NCBI RefSeq assembly: GCF_003048575.1
Contig: NZ_PIRZ01000001.1
Span: 358,532 to 422,531 of the forward strand
From: Campylobacter concisus
GTDB lineage: Bacteria; Campylobacterota; Campylobacteria; Campylobacterales; Campylobacteraceae
Length of the DNA: 64,000 bases
Direction of reading: 5' to 3'
The translations under genes were made by a program, and so were the position numbers. This document shows, one piece after another, positions 38,389 through 46,286 of this stretch. The notes under the pieces are model-generated. The model did not search any database and was not told the DNA's origin. It saw only the letters and a program-made list of their open reading frames with translations. Within the stretch, counting starts at the first letter, position 1; each line of letters begins with the position of its first letter.

Positions 38389-39147
38389 ATGGGATTTTCA
38401 AGTAGGCGAGAGGCTTTAAAATTTGGAGCAAAAGTAGCGCTTTTGGCTCTTGGCGGAGGCTTTGTTTGGTCGCTTAGTGCCAAAGCTTCGCCACTTATGC
38501 TTCTTAGGCCTCCTGGTGCAAAAGAAGAGAAGCAATTTTTACAAAGCTGCATTAGGTGTGGGCTTTGCGTAGAGGCTTGTCCATTTGATACGCTAAAGCT
38601 CTCATCGCTAGAAGATGGCATAAGCATTGGAACGCCTTATTTTGAGCCTAGAAAAATTCCTTGCTATATGTGTGAAAATATCCCTTGTGTGCCAGCCTGT
38701 CCGACTGGAGCTTTGGACGTAAATTTAGTAAGCACAAAAGGTAAGCTTGACATAAATAAGGCCAAAATGGGTGTTGCGGTGGTCGATATGAAAAACTGCG
38801 TGGCACACTGGGGTATACAGTGCGATGCTTGTTACAGGGCTTGTCCTCTTTTGGACAAAGCCTTGTATCTTGAGTATCGCCGTAACGAAAGGACGCAAAA
38901 GCATGCCTTTTTACTTCCAGTGGTCGATAGCGACATCTGCACCGGATGTGGCCTATGCGAGCGAGCCTGTATCACTAAAAAAGCAGCCATTACCGTGCTA
39001 AACCGTGACGCTGTGCTTGGCAAAGTAGGCGATAACTACGTCAAAGGCTGGGTCAAAGAAGATGAAAGACGCATAGACGATGCAGACAGCAAAATAAAGC
39101 TTGACATTAAAAAAGCGACTGATTATCTAAATGGTGGTGAGCTATGA
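38389..39147 (+). CDS. napG: ferredoxin-type protein NapG
   Basis: This 252-residue periplasmic or membrane-associated iron-sulfur protein passes electrons from the quinol dehydrogenase NapH towards NapB and NapA. A Tat-like start contains SSRREALKF. Four [4Fe-4S] motifs follow: CIRCGLCVEACP, CYMCENIPCVPACP, a variant CVAHWGIQCDACYRACP, and CTGCGLCERAC. ATG 38389 is preferred, with AGGTGA 5 bases upstream. An in-frame GTG at 38380 directly after the napA stop is possible. It overlaps napH by 4 bases. Confidence 0.95.
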   Translation: MGFSSRREALKFGAKVALLALGGGFVWSLSAKASPLMLLRPPGAKEEKQFLQSCIRCGLCVEACPFDTLKLSSLEDGISIGTPYFEPRKIPCYMCENIPCVPACPTGALDVNLVSTKGKLDINKAKMGVAVVDMKNCVAHWGIQCDACYRACPLLDKALYLEYRRNERTQKHAFLLPVVDSDICTGCGLCERACITKKAAITVLNRDAVLGKVGDNYVKGWVKEDERRIDDADSKIKLDIKKATDYLNGGEL

Positions 39148-39935
39148 AATTTTTAATCTTAAGACGAATAACTCAAATTTCTATCCTAGCGCTATTTATC
39201 CTAGGAAATTTTTACGGAGTTAAGATACTTAGCGGAAATTTAAGCTCATCTTTGCTTTTTGGAAAGATTCCACTAAGCGATCCATTTGCTTTTGTTCAAA
39301 TTTTACTTGCAAGCTTTAGTGCCGGCATAAATGCAATTATTGGAGCTGGCATTATCTTTGCACTTTACGCACTGGTTGCTCCAAGAGCGTTTTGTTCGTG
39401 GATATGCCCAATAAATTTACTAACCGATATCGCTTTTAAACTAAGAGAAAAATTTGGCTTTAAGGGCGAAAAAGTCTTAAATGTGAGTAAAAATTTACGT
39501 TATTACTTACTGGCTCTTGCTCTTATATTAAGCCTTGCTTTATCTTATCCAGTATTTGAGAGCATTAGCTATATTGGCATTATTCAGCGCGGTATTATTT
39601 ACGGCTCAGCTAGTGCTTTAGGCATAGCGGTTGCGATCATTGCTTTTGATATGTTTGTATTAAAGCGTGGCATTTGCTCGCACGTTTGTCCACTTGGTGC
39701 CTTTTACGCCACCATCTCAAAATTTGCCCTAATTAGAGTAAAACATGATGCCCAGGCTTGCACAAAATGTATGAAATGTAAGCTTATTTGCCCAGAGATG
39801 CAAGTGCTTGACATGATCGGTAAAGAGAGCCGCTCAGTAAGCTCAAGCGAGTGCATAAGCTGTGGCAGGTGTATTGATGTTTGCGGAGACGGGGCTTTGA
39901 AATTTAGTATTAGAAATTTAAGGAGAGAAAAATGA
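39144..39935 (+). CDS. napH: quinol dehydrogenase membrane protein NapH
   Basis: This 263-residue inner membrane protein oxidises menaquinol for nitrate reduction. It has four to five hydrophobic segments, two CxxxCP-type motifs at the membrane (FCSWICP, CSHVCP) and two C-terminal [4Fe-4S] motifs (CTKCMKCKLICP and CISCGRCIDVC). It overlaps both napG and napB by 4 bases (ATGA), which indicates translational coupling. There is no NapC gene, as usual in this group, so NapGH is the likely entry point for electrons. Confidence 0.95.
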   Translation: MKFLILRRITQISILALFILGNFYGVKILSGNLSSSLLFGKIPLSDPFAFVQILLASFSAGINAIIGAGIIFALYALVAPRAFCSWICPINLLTDIAFKLREKFGFKGEKVLNVSKNLRYYLLALALILSLALSYPVFESISYIGIIQRGIIYGSASALGIAVAIIAFDMFVLKRGICSHVCPLGAFYATISKFALIRVKHDAQACTKCMKCKLICPEMQVLDMIGKESRSVSSSECISCGRCIDVCGDGALKFSIRNLRREK

Positions 39936-40459
39936 AAATAAAAATAATGATGCTTGGAGGATTGTGCGCTACGTTTTTTGCGGCATGTGCTTTTAATAAT
40001 CCAAGTATTAGTGACTCGCAAATCGGCTTTAGAAATATCGATTTGTTAGACGATAAAGACGTTGTATTAAAAGATGTGAACTACACAAAAGAGCCAGCTG
40101 GTATGTCAAAGAAATTTGATAGGTCTTTTGAAAATGCACCACCATTTATCCCACACGATACTGAGGGTTTAGTACCTATCACAAAAGATATGAATATGTG
40201 CGTAACCTGCCATATGCCTGAGTTTGCAAAAGATAGTGGAGCAACACCGATACCATCATCTCACTTTTATGATATCAGAAACAAAAAAGATCTTGCAGGC
40301 AAGCTTGATGATGAAAGATATAACTGCACAACATGCCACGTTGAGCAACAAAATGGCGTAACGCAGCTTGTTGGCAATAAATTTAAGCCTGATTTTAGAG
40401 ATAAAAATGGTACTCATAAATCAAACTTGCTAGATGTTTTAAATGATGGTGTTAAATAA
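39932..40459 (+). CDS. napB: dihaem cytochrome c subunit NapB
   Basis: This 175-residue periplasmic partner of NapA has two haem sites, CVTCH at 90-94 and CTTCH at 132-136. The signal peptide (about 1-20) ends FAACA, close to a lipobox-like cysteine. It transfers electrons from NapGH to NapA. It ends at the first base of the napF ATG (TAATG). Confidence 0.95.
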   Translation: MKIKIMMLGGLCATFFAACAFNNPSISDSQIGFRNIDLLDDKDVVLKDVNYTKEPAGMSKKFDRSFENAPPFIPHDTEGLVPITKDMNMCVTCHMPEFAKDSGATPIPSSHFYDIRNKKDLAGKLDDERYNCTTCHVEQQNGVTQLVGNKFKPDFRDKNGTHKSNLLDVLNDGVK

Positions 40460-40926
40460 TGCAAAGCAGGCGAGAGCTTTTTAGTAAAATTTTGGGGGCA
40501 AAATCTGCTCCCAAATTTATAACACCACCATTTTTTAGCGGTGAGTTTGACTGCGATGGATGCGATGCTAACTGTGTAAATGCTTGTGAAAAAGAGCTTC
40601 TTAGCTTTGAAAATGAAAGGGTGGTTTTTAAAGTTAAAAAGCTGGGCTGTGACTTTTGTGAAGAGTGCGCAAAGGCTTGTGAGAGTCTTGGTAAAAAGAC
40701 ATTAAGCCCAAGCTCACCAAAAAGTATAAACGCAAAAGTTAGCATCGATGTTTCTAGCTGTTTAGCGTGGAATGATACGATCTGCTACAACTGCCTTGAT
40801 GCTTGCAAATTTAAAGCAGTCGAATTTCTTGGCGTTTTTCGTCCTATTGTTAATCAAAACTGCGTAAGCTGTGGCGAGTGCTTTGATGTTTGCTTTAAAA
40901 ATTCACTTCAAATGGAGGCCTTATGA
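40459..40926 (+). CDS. napF: ferredoxin-type protein NapF
   Basis: This 155-residue cytoplasmic iron-sulfur protein is thought to help NapA maturation. Cysteine clusters are CDGCDANCVNAC, CDFCEECAKAC, CLAWNDTICYNCLDAC and CVSCGECFDVC. The first and third depart from the plain CxxCxxCxxxC pattern. An N-terminal SRRELFSKIL resembles a Tat-like start, as in other NapF proteins, although NapF stays in the cytoplasm. C. jejuni's nap operon lacks napF, so its presence fits the C. concisus or Wolinella type. Confidence 0.88.
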   Translation: MQSRRELFSKILGAKSAPKFITPPFFSGEFDCDGCDANCVNACEKELLSFENERVVFKVKKLGCDFCEECAKACESLGKKTLSPSSPKSINAKVSIDVSSCLAWNDTICYNCLDACKFKAVEFLGVFRPIVNQNCVSCGECFDVCFKNSLQMEAL

Positions 40927-41858
40927 GAGCTTTGTTTTTTATTTTTTGTCTATTAAATTTTATCTTTGCAAGTGAGATCACCACTCCATATAAGCAAATA
41001 GAGGCTAGTGCAAATGTGCTAAGCACAACACTAATAAATGGCAAACTCTTTATCGCGACTGATGAAGGGACGGTTGAAATTTATGATCCTAAAGAAGATA
41101 AATTTGAAGAGATAATAAAAATAGAAGATATAAAAACATACGTTAGCGATCATGAAAGACCAAAAATTCTAAACGTTGATGAGTTAAATGGCAAGATACT
41201 CATCCTAAGTGAGGGTGACTATGCTACAAAGGTGCTTTATATAAGAGAAAATGGGCAGATGAAAAGCATAAAAATACCAAATCAAGCGACAAAAAAGGCA
41301 TTGTTTTTAGATAATGAGCATGTTGCGCTTGCTTCAATTAGCAATGAAATTTACTTTTTAAATCTACAAAATGGCGAAATTTATGATAGCTTTAAAATTT
41401 CAATTGCGATGCTCTCAGATATGGAGATAAACGAAGATAGAAGCACTCTAGCTATCGCTTGCGAGAGTGGGAAGGTCTACTTTTATAACATAAAAGCTAA
41501 AAAAATGGATCAAATTTTAGATATTCATACAGACAATATCTACGACATCTCATATAAAAATGGAGTCATGATCAGCGGAGGCACCGATAGGATCGTGGGG
41601 ATATTTTCAGCTGGAAGCCTAAAAAAGATAAATACTGGCTTTTTGGTCTATGGCGTCGGCCTTAGCGATGATGGTAGAGTGGCGGCTTATATGAGCGATG
41701 AGATGAGCGATGTAAATTTAGTTGATAGTAAAAGCTTAGAAAATATCGCAATGCTAAAAACTGGACAAAGTACGATAAATAGCATAGTTTTTATAAGCGA
41801 TAACGAAGTCGTAACTTCAGCCTATGAGAATAAAATTTTGTTTTGGAGAATTAAATGA
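40923..41858 (+). CDS. napL: NapL, beta-propeller-like periplasmic protein
   Basis: This 311-residue exported protein (signal peptide MRALFFIFCLLNFIFA) is built of WD40-like repeats, visible as recurring blades such as IYDISYKNGVMISGGTDRIV and INSIVFISDNEVVTSAYENK. napL genes are found in Campylobacterota nap operons, and the product is needed for full NapA activity in C. jejuni. The mechanism is not settled. It overlaps napF and napD by 4 bases each. Confidence 0.88.
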   Translation: MRALFFIFCLLNFIFASEITTPYKQIEASANVLSTTLINGKLFIATDEGTVEIYDPKEDKFEEIIKIEDIKTYVSDHERPKILNVDELNGKILILSEGDYATKVLYIRENGQMKSIKIPNQATKKALFLDNEHVALASISNEIYFLNLQNGEIYDSFKISIAMLSDMEINEDRSTLAIACESGKVYFYNIKAKKMDQILDIHTDNIYDISYKNGVMISGGTDRIVGIFSAGSLKKINTGFLVYGVGLSDDGRVAAYMSDEMSDVNLVDSKSLENIAMLKTGQSTINSIVFISDNEVVTSAYENKILFWRIK

Positions 41859-42196
41859 ATATTTCAAGTTTGATAGTTTATACGGACAATAAAAATGAAA
41901 GTGTAAAAAACGAAATAAAAAAGCTAAAAGAATGTGAAATAATAACTGATGCAGACGATAGAATCGTAGTGGTAGTTAGCTCAGATAGTATTGAAGATGA
42001 GATAAAAAATTTTAAAAAGATAGAAGCTATCAGTGGAGTAGTGAGCGTTGCGATGGTTTACAGCTATCAAGAAGATGCCGAAGAAAATAGGCAAAAACTA
42101 GAAGAAAATGGCAAGATAAGTGAAATTTTAACAAGTGATGAGGTAAAAGCAGAGGATATTACTTATGGCGGCAGCGTGCATCATAGAGTGAAATAG
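41855..42196 (+). CDS. napD: nitrate reductase maturation chaperone NapD
   Basis: This 113-residue cytoplasmic protein binds the NapA Tat signal and holds back export until the cofactor is in place. The N-terminal MNISSLIVY and the ferredoxin-like fold pattern over about 1-75 fit the family. An acidic tail of about 35 residues is extra compared with E. coli NapD. It closes the operon and is followed by a long-stemmed hairpin. Confidence 0.9.
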   Translation: MNISSLIVYTDNKNESVKNEIKKLKECEIITDADDRIVVVVSSDSIEDEIKNFKKIEAISGVVSVAMVYSYQEDAEENRQKLEENGKISEILTSDEVKAEDITYGGSVHHRVK

Positions 42197-42211
42197 TAAA
42201 ACCAAATTTCT

Positions 42212-42260
42212 GGCTTTTGCATCATGATTAAAAATTTATAGTGCAAAAGCCTACCTTTTA
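42212..42260 (+). terminator. terminator of the nap operon
   Basis: GGCTTTTGCA (42212-42221) pairs perfectly with TGCAAAAGCC (42242-42251) around a 20-base AT-rich loop, followed by TACCTTTTAT. Confidence 0.7.
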
Positions 42261-42370
42261 TATAGACTTTCTTAATAAATTTGTTGCTAATACTACTTAT
42301 ATTTAATCAACTTTGTTTGGCCTATAGATTTAAATATAAAAATTTTTAAAAAAGATAAATTGCCCTTCAG

Positions 42371-42402
42371 AAAAAAAAAACGATTTACTTCGTAAATCTT
42401 TT
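42371..42402 (+). promoter_or_regulatory. A10 tract and leader hairpin before the EcsC/TerB gene
   Basis: Ten A residues (42371-42380) are followed by GATTTAC-TTC-GTAAATC (42382-42398) and TTTT. The stem ends 16 bases before the ATG, next to the AAAGGAG. It looks like a small terminator or attenuator in the leader. The A-tract could vary in length by slippage. No function is proven. Confidence 0.4.
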
Positions 42403-42414
42403 AAAGGAGCAAAA

Positions 42415-43458
42415 ATGCTAGATAAAATAGGCGAAGGGATAAATAAAGGTCTGCAAAATGCAATTTCAAGTGTTATTGTAAGTAAGCAAGCAGATTGGGA
42501 AAAAGGTGGTGTACCAACAATTAGCAGTATAGAAAGCATTATAGATAAATATAGCTACCTAAATGCAAGTATTTCAGGTGGTGCAGGACTTATTCCTGGG
42601 CCTTTTGGTATGGCAGCTGCAGTACCTGAGATTGTTTCAATTATTAGAAATCAAATAGCAATGACTGCAGATATTGCGAGGGCTTATGGTTATAAAGAGC
42701 CGCCAAAAGAGATTATTATGGAGGCTTTGTTTGCAGCCTCAGGTAACATAGCAACAGGTCTTATAGTAATTCAAGGACAAAAGTTAATTGTAAAGCGTGC
42801 TAGTCTTAGTGTTCTACAAAAGTTAATACAAATTTTGGGTGGAAAAATTACTCAGCAAGCATTAAAATCAATGGCAGCAAAGTGGATACCCCTTGCAGGT
42901 GCTACAGTAATGGCTACTTGGAGTAAATATAGTACAAATAAAATTGGCAAAAAGGCAAAAGAGCTTTTTAGTAAAGAGATAGCTTTTGATGAAGATTTGG
43001 TAGAAACTGAACTTACAGTAGTAGAAAAAGACGAGATTTTATCTCAAATTCCAAATTTTATAAATGATCTTGAAAAGGCAAATGCAGAGCTTGCAAATTT
43101 TATAGATGAGAAACAGCAAATTGTAAAGTCTAAGATTGAATTTTTTATAAATTTAATGAAAATTGATGGATATTGCGACGAAAGAGAGAAGAAAATCATT
43201 TATGAGTTTATAGATGACGCCAAATTAAATAGTGATGAAAAAGCTAGATTGCTATCTCTTACAAATAGTAACGAAAAGGTAGAAGTAAATCTTGATGTAT
43301 TTAAGGGCAATACTCTTGAAATTTCAACACTGATGATAGACCTTGTGGCGATCGCTAAAGCTGATGAAAAAATAGAGATGAGCGAAAAAATATATTTAAA
43401 AAGTATAGCAAGTGAATTAAATTTTAGTTTAGAAGATCTTGAGATGATGCTTGCATAA
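42415..43458 (+). CDS. EcsC-like and TerB-like domain protein
   Basis: This 347-residue protein combines two regions. Residues about 40-180 carry glycine-rich hydrophobic stretches (ISGGAGLIPGPFGMAAAVPEIV, with ARAYGY following) resembling the EcsC-family core. Residues about 225-347 resemble the helical TerB domain, with DGYCDEREKKIIYEF and the acidic IAKADEKIEMSEKIYL pattern. TerB-like domains occur in stress and defence contexts, often with metal binding, but no role can be assigned. It has its own leader and a hairpin after the stop, and it stands alone between nap and the copper genes. Confidence 0.6.
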   Translation: MLDKIGEGINKGLQNAISSVIVSKQADWEKGGVPTISSIESIIDKYSYLNASISGGAGLIPGPFGMAAAVPEIVSIIRNQIAMTADIARAYGYKEPPKEIIMEALFAASGNIATGLIVIQGQKLIVKRASLSVLQKLIQILGGKITQQALKSMAAKWIPLAGATVMATWSKYSTNKIGKKAKELFSKEIAFDEDLVETELTVVEKDEILSQIPNFINDLEKANAELANFIDEKQQIVKSKIEFFINLMKIDGYCDEREKKIIYEFIDDAKLNSDEKARLLSLTNSNEKVEVNLDVFKGNTLEISTLMIDLVAIAKADEKIEMSEKIYLKSIASELNFSLEDLEMMLA

Positions 43459-43466
43459 AGAATTTC

Positions 43467-43488
43467 AGTAGGCCAGTTTTGGCTTACT
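43467..43488. terminator. hairpin between convergent genes
   Basis: AGTAGGCCA (43467-43475) pairs with TGGCTTACT (43480-43488), with one G-T pair and the 4-base loop GTTT. It lies between the EcsC/TerB gene and the SCO gene, which converge here. Confidence 0.6.
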
Positions 43489-43499
43489 AAAATTATAGC

Positions 43500-44042
43500 C
43501 TAAGGTCTATCTTTAATCAAATTTAATAAATTTTCTCCAATATTTTCGTTTGTTAGATTTGAAATTTCTTTATAGAAATTTCCTTTTTTGTCTATTAAAT
43601 ATATTGAAGAGCTGTGAGCAACAGAGTAGCCCATGGCTGAGTTTTCAAGACGGACTTTTTGAAATTTTACACCATAGGTTTTTGCCACTTCTTTTAAGGC
43701 ATTTAGTTTTAATCCATCGGCATCTTTGTAGAAATTTTTTGCCATTAGAGTTAAATTTTCAGGAGTATCGCGTTCAGGATCAAGTGTAATAAAAAGCAGC
43801 TCAAAGTCATCTCTTTTTAGCTTGTTTAGTTCATCGCCAATCAAAGAGAGCGCAGTAGGGCAGACATCGGGGCAAAAAAGATAACCAAAATATATAACTT
43901 TGTACTTTCCGTCATAATTTTTAAGACTTACTTCACCATTTTGTGAAAGTGCCTTAAAATCATACTTGTTTGGCTTTATCAGCACAAGTGCAACACCTAT
44001 ACAAATTAAGATTATTATTAAGCCCCAAAATGCCTTTTTCAT
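43500..44042 (-). CDS. SCO1/SenC-family copper chaperone
   Basis: This 180-residue thioredoxin-like protein is anchored by an N-terminal helix (about 4-22) facing the periplasm. The copper site is the CPDVC pair C57/C61 with H143 (VAHSSS). SCO proteins deliver copper to, or reduce the Cu site of, terminal oxidases such as cbb3. It is last of three genes with an anchored protein and PCuAC, which together form a copper delivery operon. The target oxidase is not in the window. Confidence 0.92.
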   Translation of the reverse strand: MKKAFWGLIIILICIGVALVLIKPNKYDFKALSQNGEVSLKNYDGKYKVIYFGYLFCPDVCPTALSLIGDELNKLKRDDFELLFITLDPERDTPENLTLMAKNFYKDADGLKLNALKEVAKTYGVKFQKVRLENSAMGYSVAHSSSIYLIDKKGNFYKEISNLTNENIGENLLNLIKDRP

Positions 44043-44051
44043 CGTTACCCT

Positions 44052-44519
44052 CTATAATTTTAGATCAAGATCTACAAAAAAACCAGTTTCTTTTTCGTCA
44101 TCAAGCACTTTAAATCGATATCTCATAAGCTCGACAACACAAGCACTTAGCACTACTTGAGCAGTTAAGTTATCGCCTCTTGGCTCAAGCCTTGCTTTAA
44201 TCGATCCCATATTCATATTTATGCCGTCTATCTCAAGACTAGGATTTTTTAGCCCTAAATTTTTACCGTTAATTATTTTAAAGCTAAAAGGCCTCATAGC
44301 ATAAATAGGTCTTGGTGAGATGTCTATTTTTAGCTTTACGCCTTTAAATTCCATCTCACAAGATTTGTTGTTTAGATCACATTTTAAAGGATCTAGTGAT
44401 GTGTTTACATCGGCAAATTCAGGTGGATCTTCTTTGCTTGTTGTCATAAGCTTATAGCCTATCGAAAAAGCACCTAGAACAATAAAGATAAATGAAAAAA
44501 TAATTATGATTTTTTTCAT
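44052..44519 (-). CDS. membrane-anchored protein of the copper operon
   Basis: This 155-residue protein has one N-terminal helix (about 4-22) and a periplasmic domain predicted to be beta-rich. It contains a cysteine pair near 48 and 53 (KCDLNNKSCEM), a further cysteine near 127, and a methionine motif INMNMG near 101. The overall shape recalls FixH/YtkA-like domains found beside copper genes, but I cannot name the family firmly. Its start overlaps the stop of the PCuAC gene (TAATG). A role in copper handling is inferred from neighbours and Met/Cys content. Confidence 0.6.
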   Translation of the reverse strand: MKKIIIIFSFIFIVLGAFSIGYKLMTTSKEDPPEFADVNTSLDPLKCDLNNKSCEMEFKGVKLKIDISPRPIYAMRPFSFKIINGKNLGLKNPSLEIDGINMNMGSIKARLEPRGDNLTAQVVLSACVVELMRYRFKVLDDEKETGFFVDLDLKL

Positions 44520-44941
44520 TATTTAAAGTTTTTAGTTACTCCAATATTATCAAGCTTTATGCTCTCGCCATTGCTAAATTTTAGCTCTAAATCAACTTTA
44601 TCACCATCTTTTAATGGTTTATTTAGATCCATAAGCATAATGTGTAAACCGCCAGGCGCTAGTTTTGTTTCGCCATTTTTTGGAATCACTGCATCTTCGA
44701 TTTGAACCATAGCCATCATACCATCATTCATTTTGTGAGTATGAATTTCTGTGCTTTTGCAAACGCTTGAGTGAGCACCAATAAGCTTTACATCAGAATT
44801 TGAAGTATTTTTTATATCCATAAAAATTGCACTGTTGTTTGTGCCAGGTTTTGTATCTCTAGCTCTAACATTCTCTAGGCTGATATCAGCCGCCATAAGA
44901 GCAGAAGCTGCAAGCATCGCACCAAAAACGATTTTTTTCAT
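44519..44941 (-). CDS. periplasmic copper chaperone PCu(A)C
   Basis: This 140-residue exported protein (signal peptide about 1-18) carries the exact family motif: H67-X10-M78-X21-H100-X-M102. PCu(A)C binds Cu(I) and supplies it to SCO or directly to the CuA/CuB centres of oxidases. It is first in a three-gene operon with SCO. AAAGGA lies 5 bases before the ATG. The divergent pgp2 gene begins 138 bases away. Confidence 0.93.
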   Translation of the reverse strand: MKKIVFGAMLAASALMAADISLENVRARDTKPGTNNSAIFMDIKNTSNSDVKLIGAHSSVCKSTEIHTHKMNDGMMAMVQIEDAVIPKNGETKLAPGGLHIMLMDLNKPLKDGDKVDLELKFSNGESIKLDNIGVTKNFK

Positions 44942-45038
44942 ATTTTTCCTTTGTGATAAAATTAATAATGGTTTTCACATTATACATTTAGAACTACTTA
45001 ATTTACCTTTAAAATCTAAAAATATAAATTTTTTAGGA

Positions 45039-45044
45039 TATAAT
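45039..45044 (+). promoter_or_regulatory. -10 element of pgp2
   Basis: A perfect TATAAT lies 35 bases before the TTG start of pgp2, in an AT-rich region between divergent genes. It is the best -10 match in this stretch. Confidence 0.5.
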
Positions 45045-45078
45045 TACGGACTAAATTTTACTTTTTGGGATATTTCAC

Positions 45079-46044
45079 TTGAAAAAAATTATATTTTTCT
45101 TCATCGCGTTATCGCCTTGTCTTTTTGCCCAAAATTACGAAGAAATTTACTTAAAAAATGGCTCAGCTGCTGTTATTGATGCCATTGAAAAAAATATTTT
45201 AAGTAAGGATTACTGGCTAAAAAAGCTTGAGGGCAAGGATATAAGATATGGATATTATGACAACGAGATACTTCTAAGTGTAGTTGATAAAACTAAAAAG
45301 AAGCTTGAAGTAATCTCTTATAATGGCGGCATTACAAAAAAGCTTTTTAGCTCAAGCGTTATAGTTGGCAAAAATGGCGATAAGCTTCTTGAAGGCGATC
45401 TAAAAACACCGGTTGGAGTATATCAGCTTACACGTAGATTTACGCCAAATGATAGATATCTTGGCCCACTTGCATTTTCGCTTTCATACCCAAATTTGCT
45501 TGATAAGCTTGCAAAACGAAATGGTGGTGGTATTTGGATACATGGCTATCCGCTTGATGGTCAAAGGACAGATGAGCTAAAAACAAAAGGCTGCGTGGCT
45601 ATGCAAAATGATACTTTGATGAAATTCGATGATGTAGTGGATCACAAAAAAACACTTGCATTTATCTACGAAGATAAGCGTCCGGAAGCTAGTGCAAAAG
45701 ATATAGCAGTGATTATTTCTGGGCTTTTGGGCTGGAAAAAGACATGGAGCGAGAGCGACATTGAAAACTATCTTAAATTTTACGATAAAAACTTTGAGCG
45801 ATACGATGGTATGAGCTTGGAAAAATTTAAAAGTATGAAGCGGGCTATTTTTTCTAAAAAAGAGAAAAAACGCATTAGTTTTTCAAATTTTCTCATCACG
45901 CCTTATCCAAATCTTAAAAACGATAGGCTTTTTCGTGTGAGTTTTTATGAGGATTATGTTTCAGATACACATAAATTTGCTGGGCAAAAGACGCTTTATG
46001 TGAAGCTTTATAACGATGATATGAAAATTTTTATAGAGGAGTAA
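45079..46044 (+). CDS. pgp2: peptidoglycan L,D-carboxypeptidase Pgp2-like
   Basis: This 321-residue periplasmic enzyme has the YkuD fold. In C. jejuni Pgp2 trims tetrapeptides to tripeptides and is needed for helical cell shape (Csd6 in H. pylori). A signal peptide covers about 1-17. The catalytic residues are H155 (IHGYPLDG) and C172 (TKGCVAM), close to the C. jejuni positions. An NTF2-like C-terminal domain fills about 205-321. Translation starts at TTG 45079. The next gene begins 3 bases after the stop. Confidence 0.88.
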   Translation: MKKIIFFFIALSPCLFAQNYEEIYLKNGSAAVIDAIEKNILSKDYWLKKLEGKDIRYGYYDNEILLSVVDKTKKKLEVISYNGGITKKLFSSSVIVGKNGDKLLEGDLKTPVGVYQLTRRFTPNDRYLGPLAFSLSYPNLLDKLAKRNGGGIWIHGYPLDGQRTDELKTKGCVAMQNDTLMKFDDVVDHKKTLAFIYEDKRPEASAKDIAVIISGLLGWKKTWSESDIENYLKFYDKNFERYDGMSLEKFKSMKRAIFSKKEKKRISFSNFLITPYPNLKNDRLFRVSFYEDYVSDTHKFAGQKTLYVKLYNDDMKIFIEE

Positions 46045-46046
46045 AA

Positions 46047-46286
46047 GTGGAAAAATCTCAAGAAGTAAAAGAAAAAATCGAGAAAATTTTAGAGGCAAGA
46101 GCTGCTTTTTTTGCTGAGCTTGACCGCCAAGTTCCAAAGAAAGATGGTACTGATGTTTTTGATTTTAGCAAAGTAAAAGAGGCTGATCTGAAAGAAATTT
46201 ACGCTAAATTTTATGCATTTGATTACAACGTAAGAAAACTTTTACCGGATGTTTATACTGCTTTTAATGTGAATTTTAATGTCTGA
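46047..46286 (+). CDS. small conserved-type protein between pgp2 and alr
   Basis: This 79-residue, mostly helical, charged protein has no signal peptide or membrane segment and no motif I recognise. It starts at GTG 46047 with GGAG 5 bases upstream and overlaps the alr start by 8 bases, so it is very likely translated with alr. A cytoplasmic role linked to cell-wall precursor supply is only a guess from position. Confidence 0.7.
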   Translation: MEKSQEVKEKIEKILEARAAFFAELDRQVPKKDGTDVFDFSKVKEADLKEIYAKFYAFDYNVRKLLPDVYTAFNVNFNV

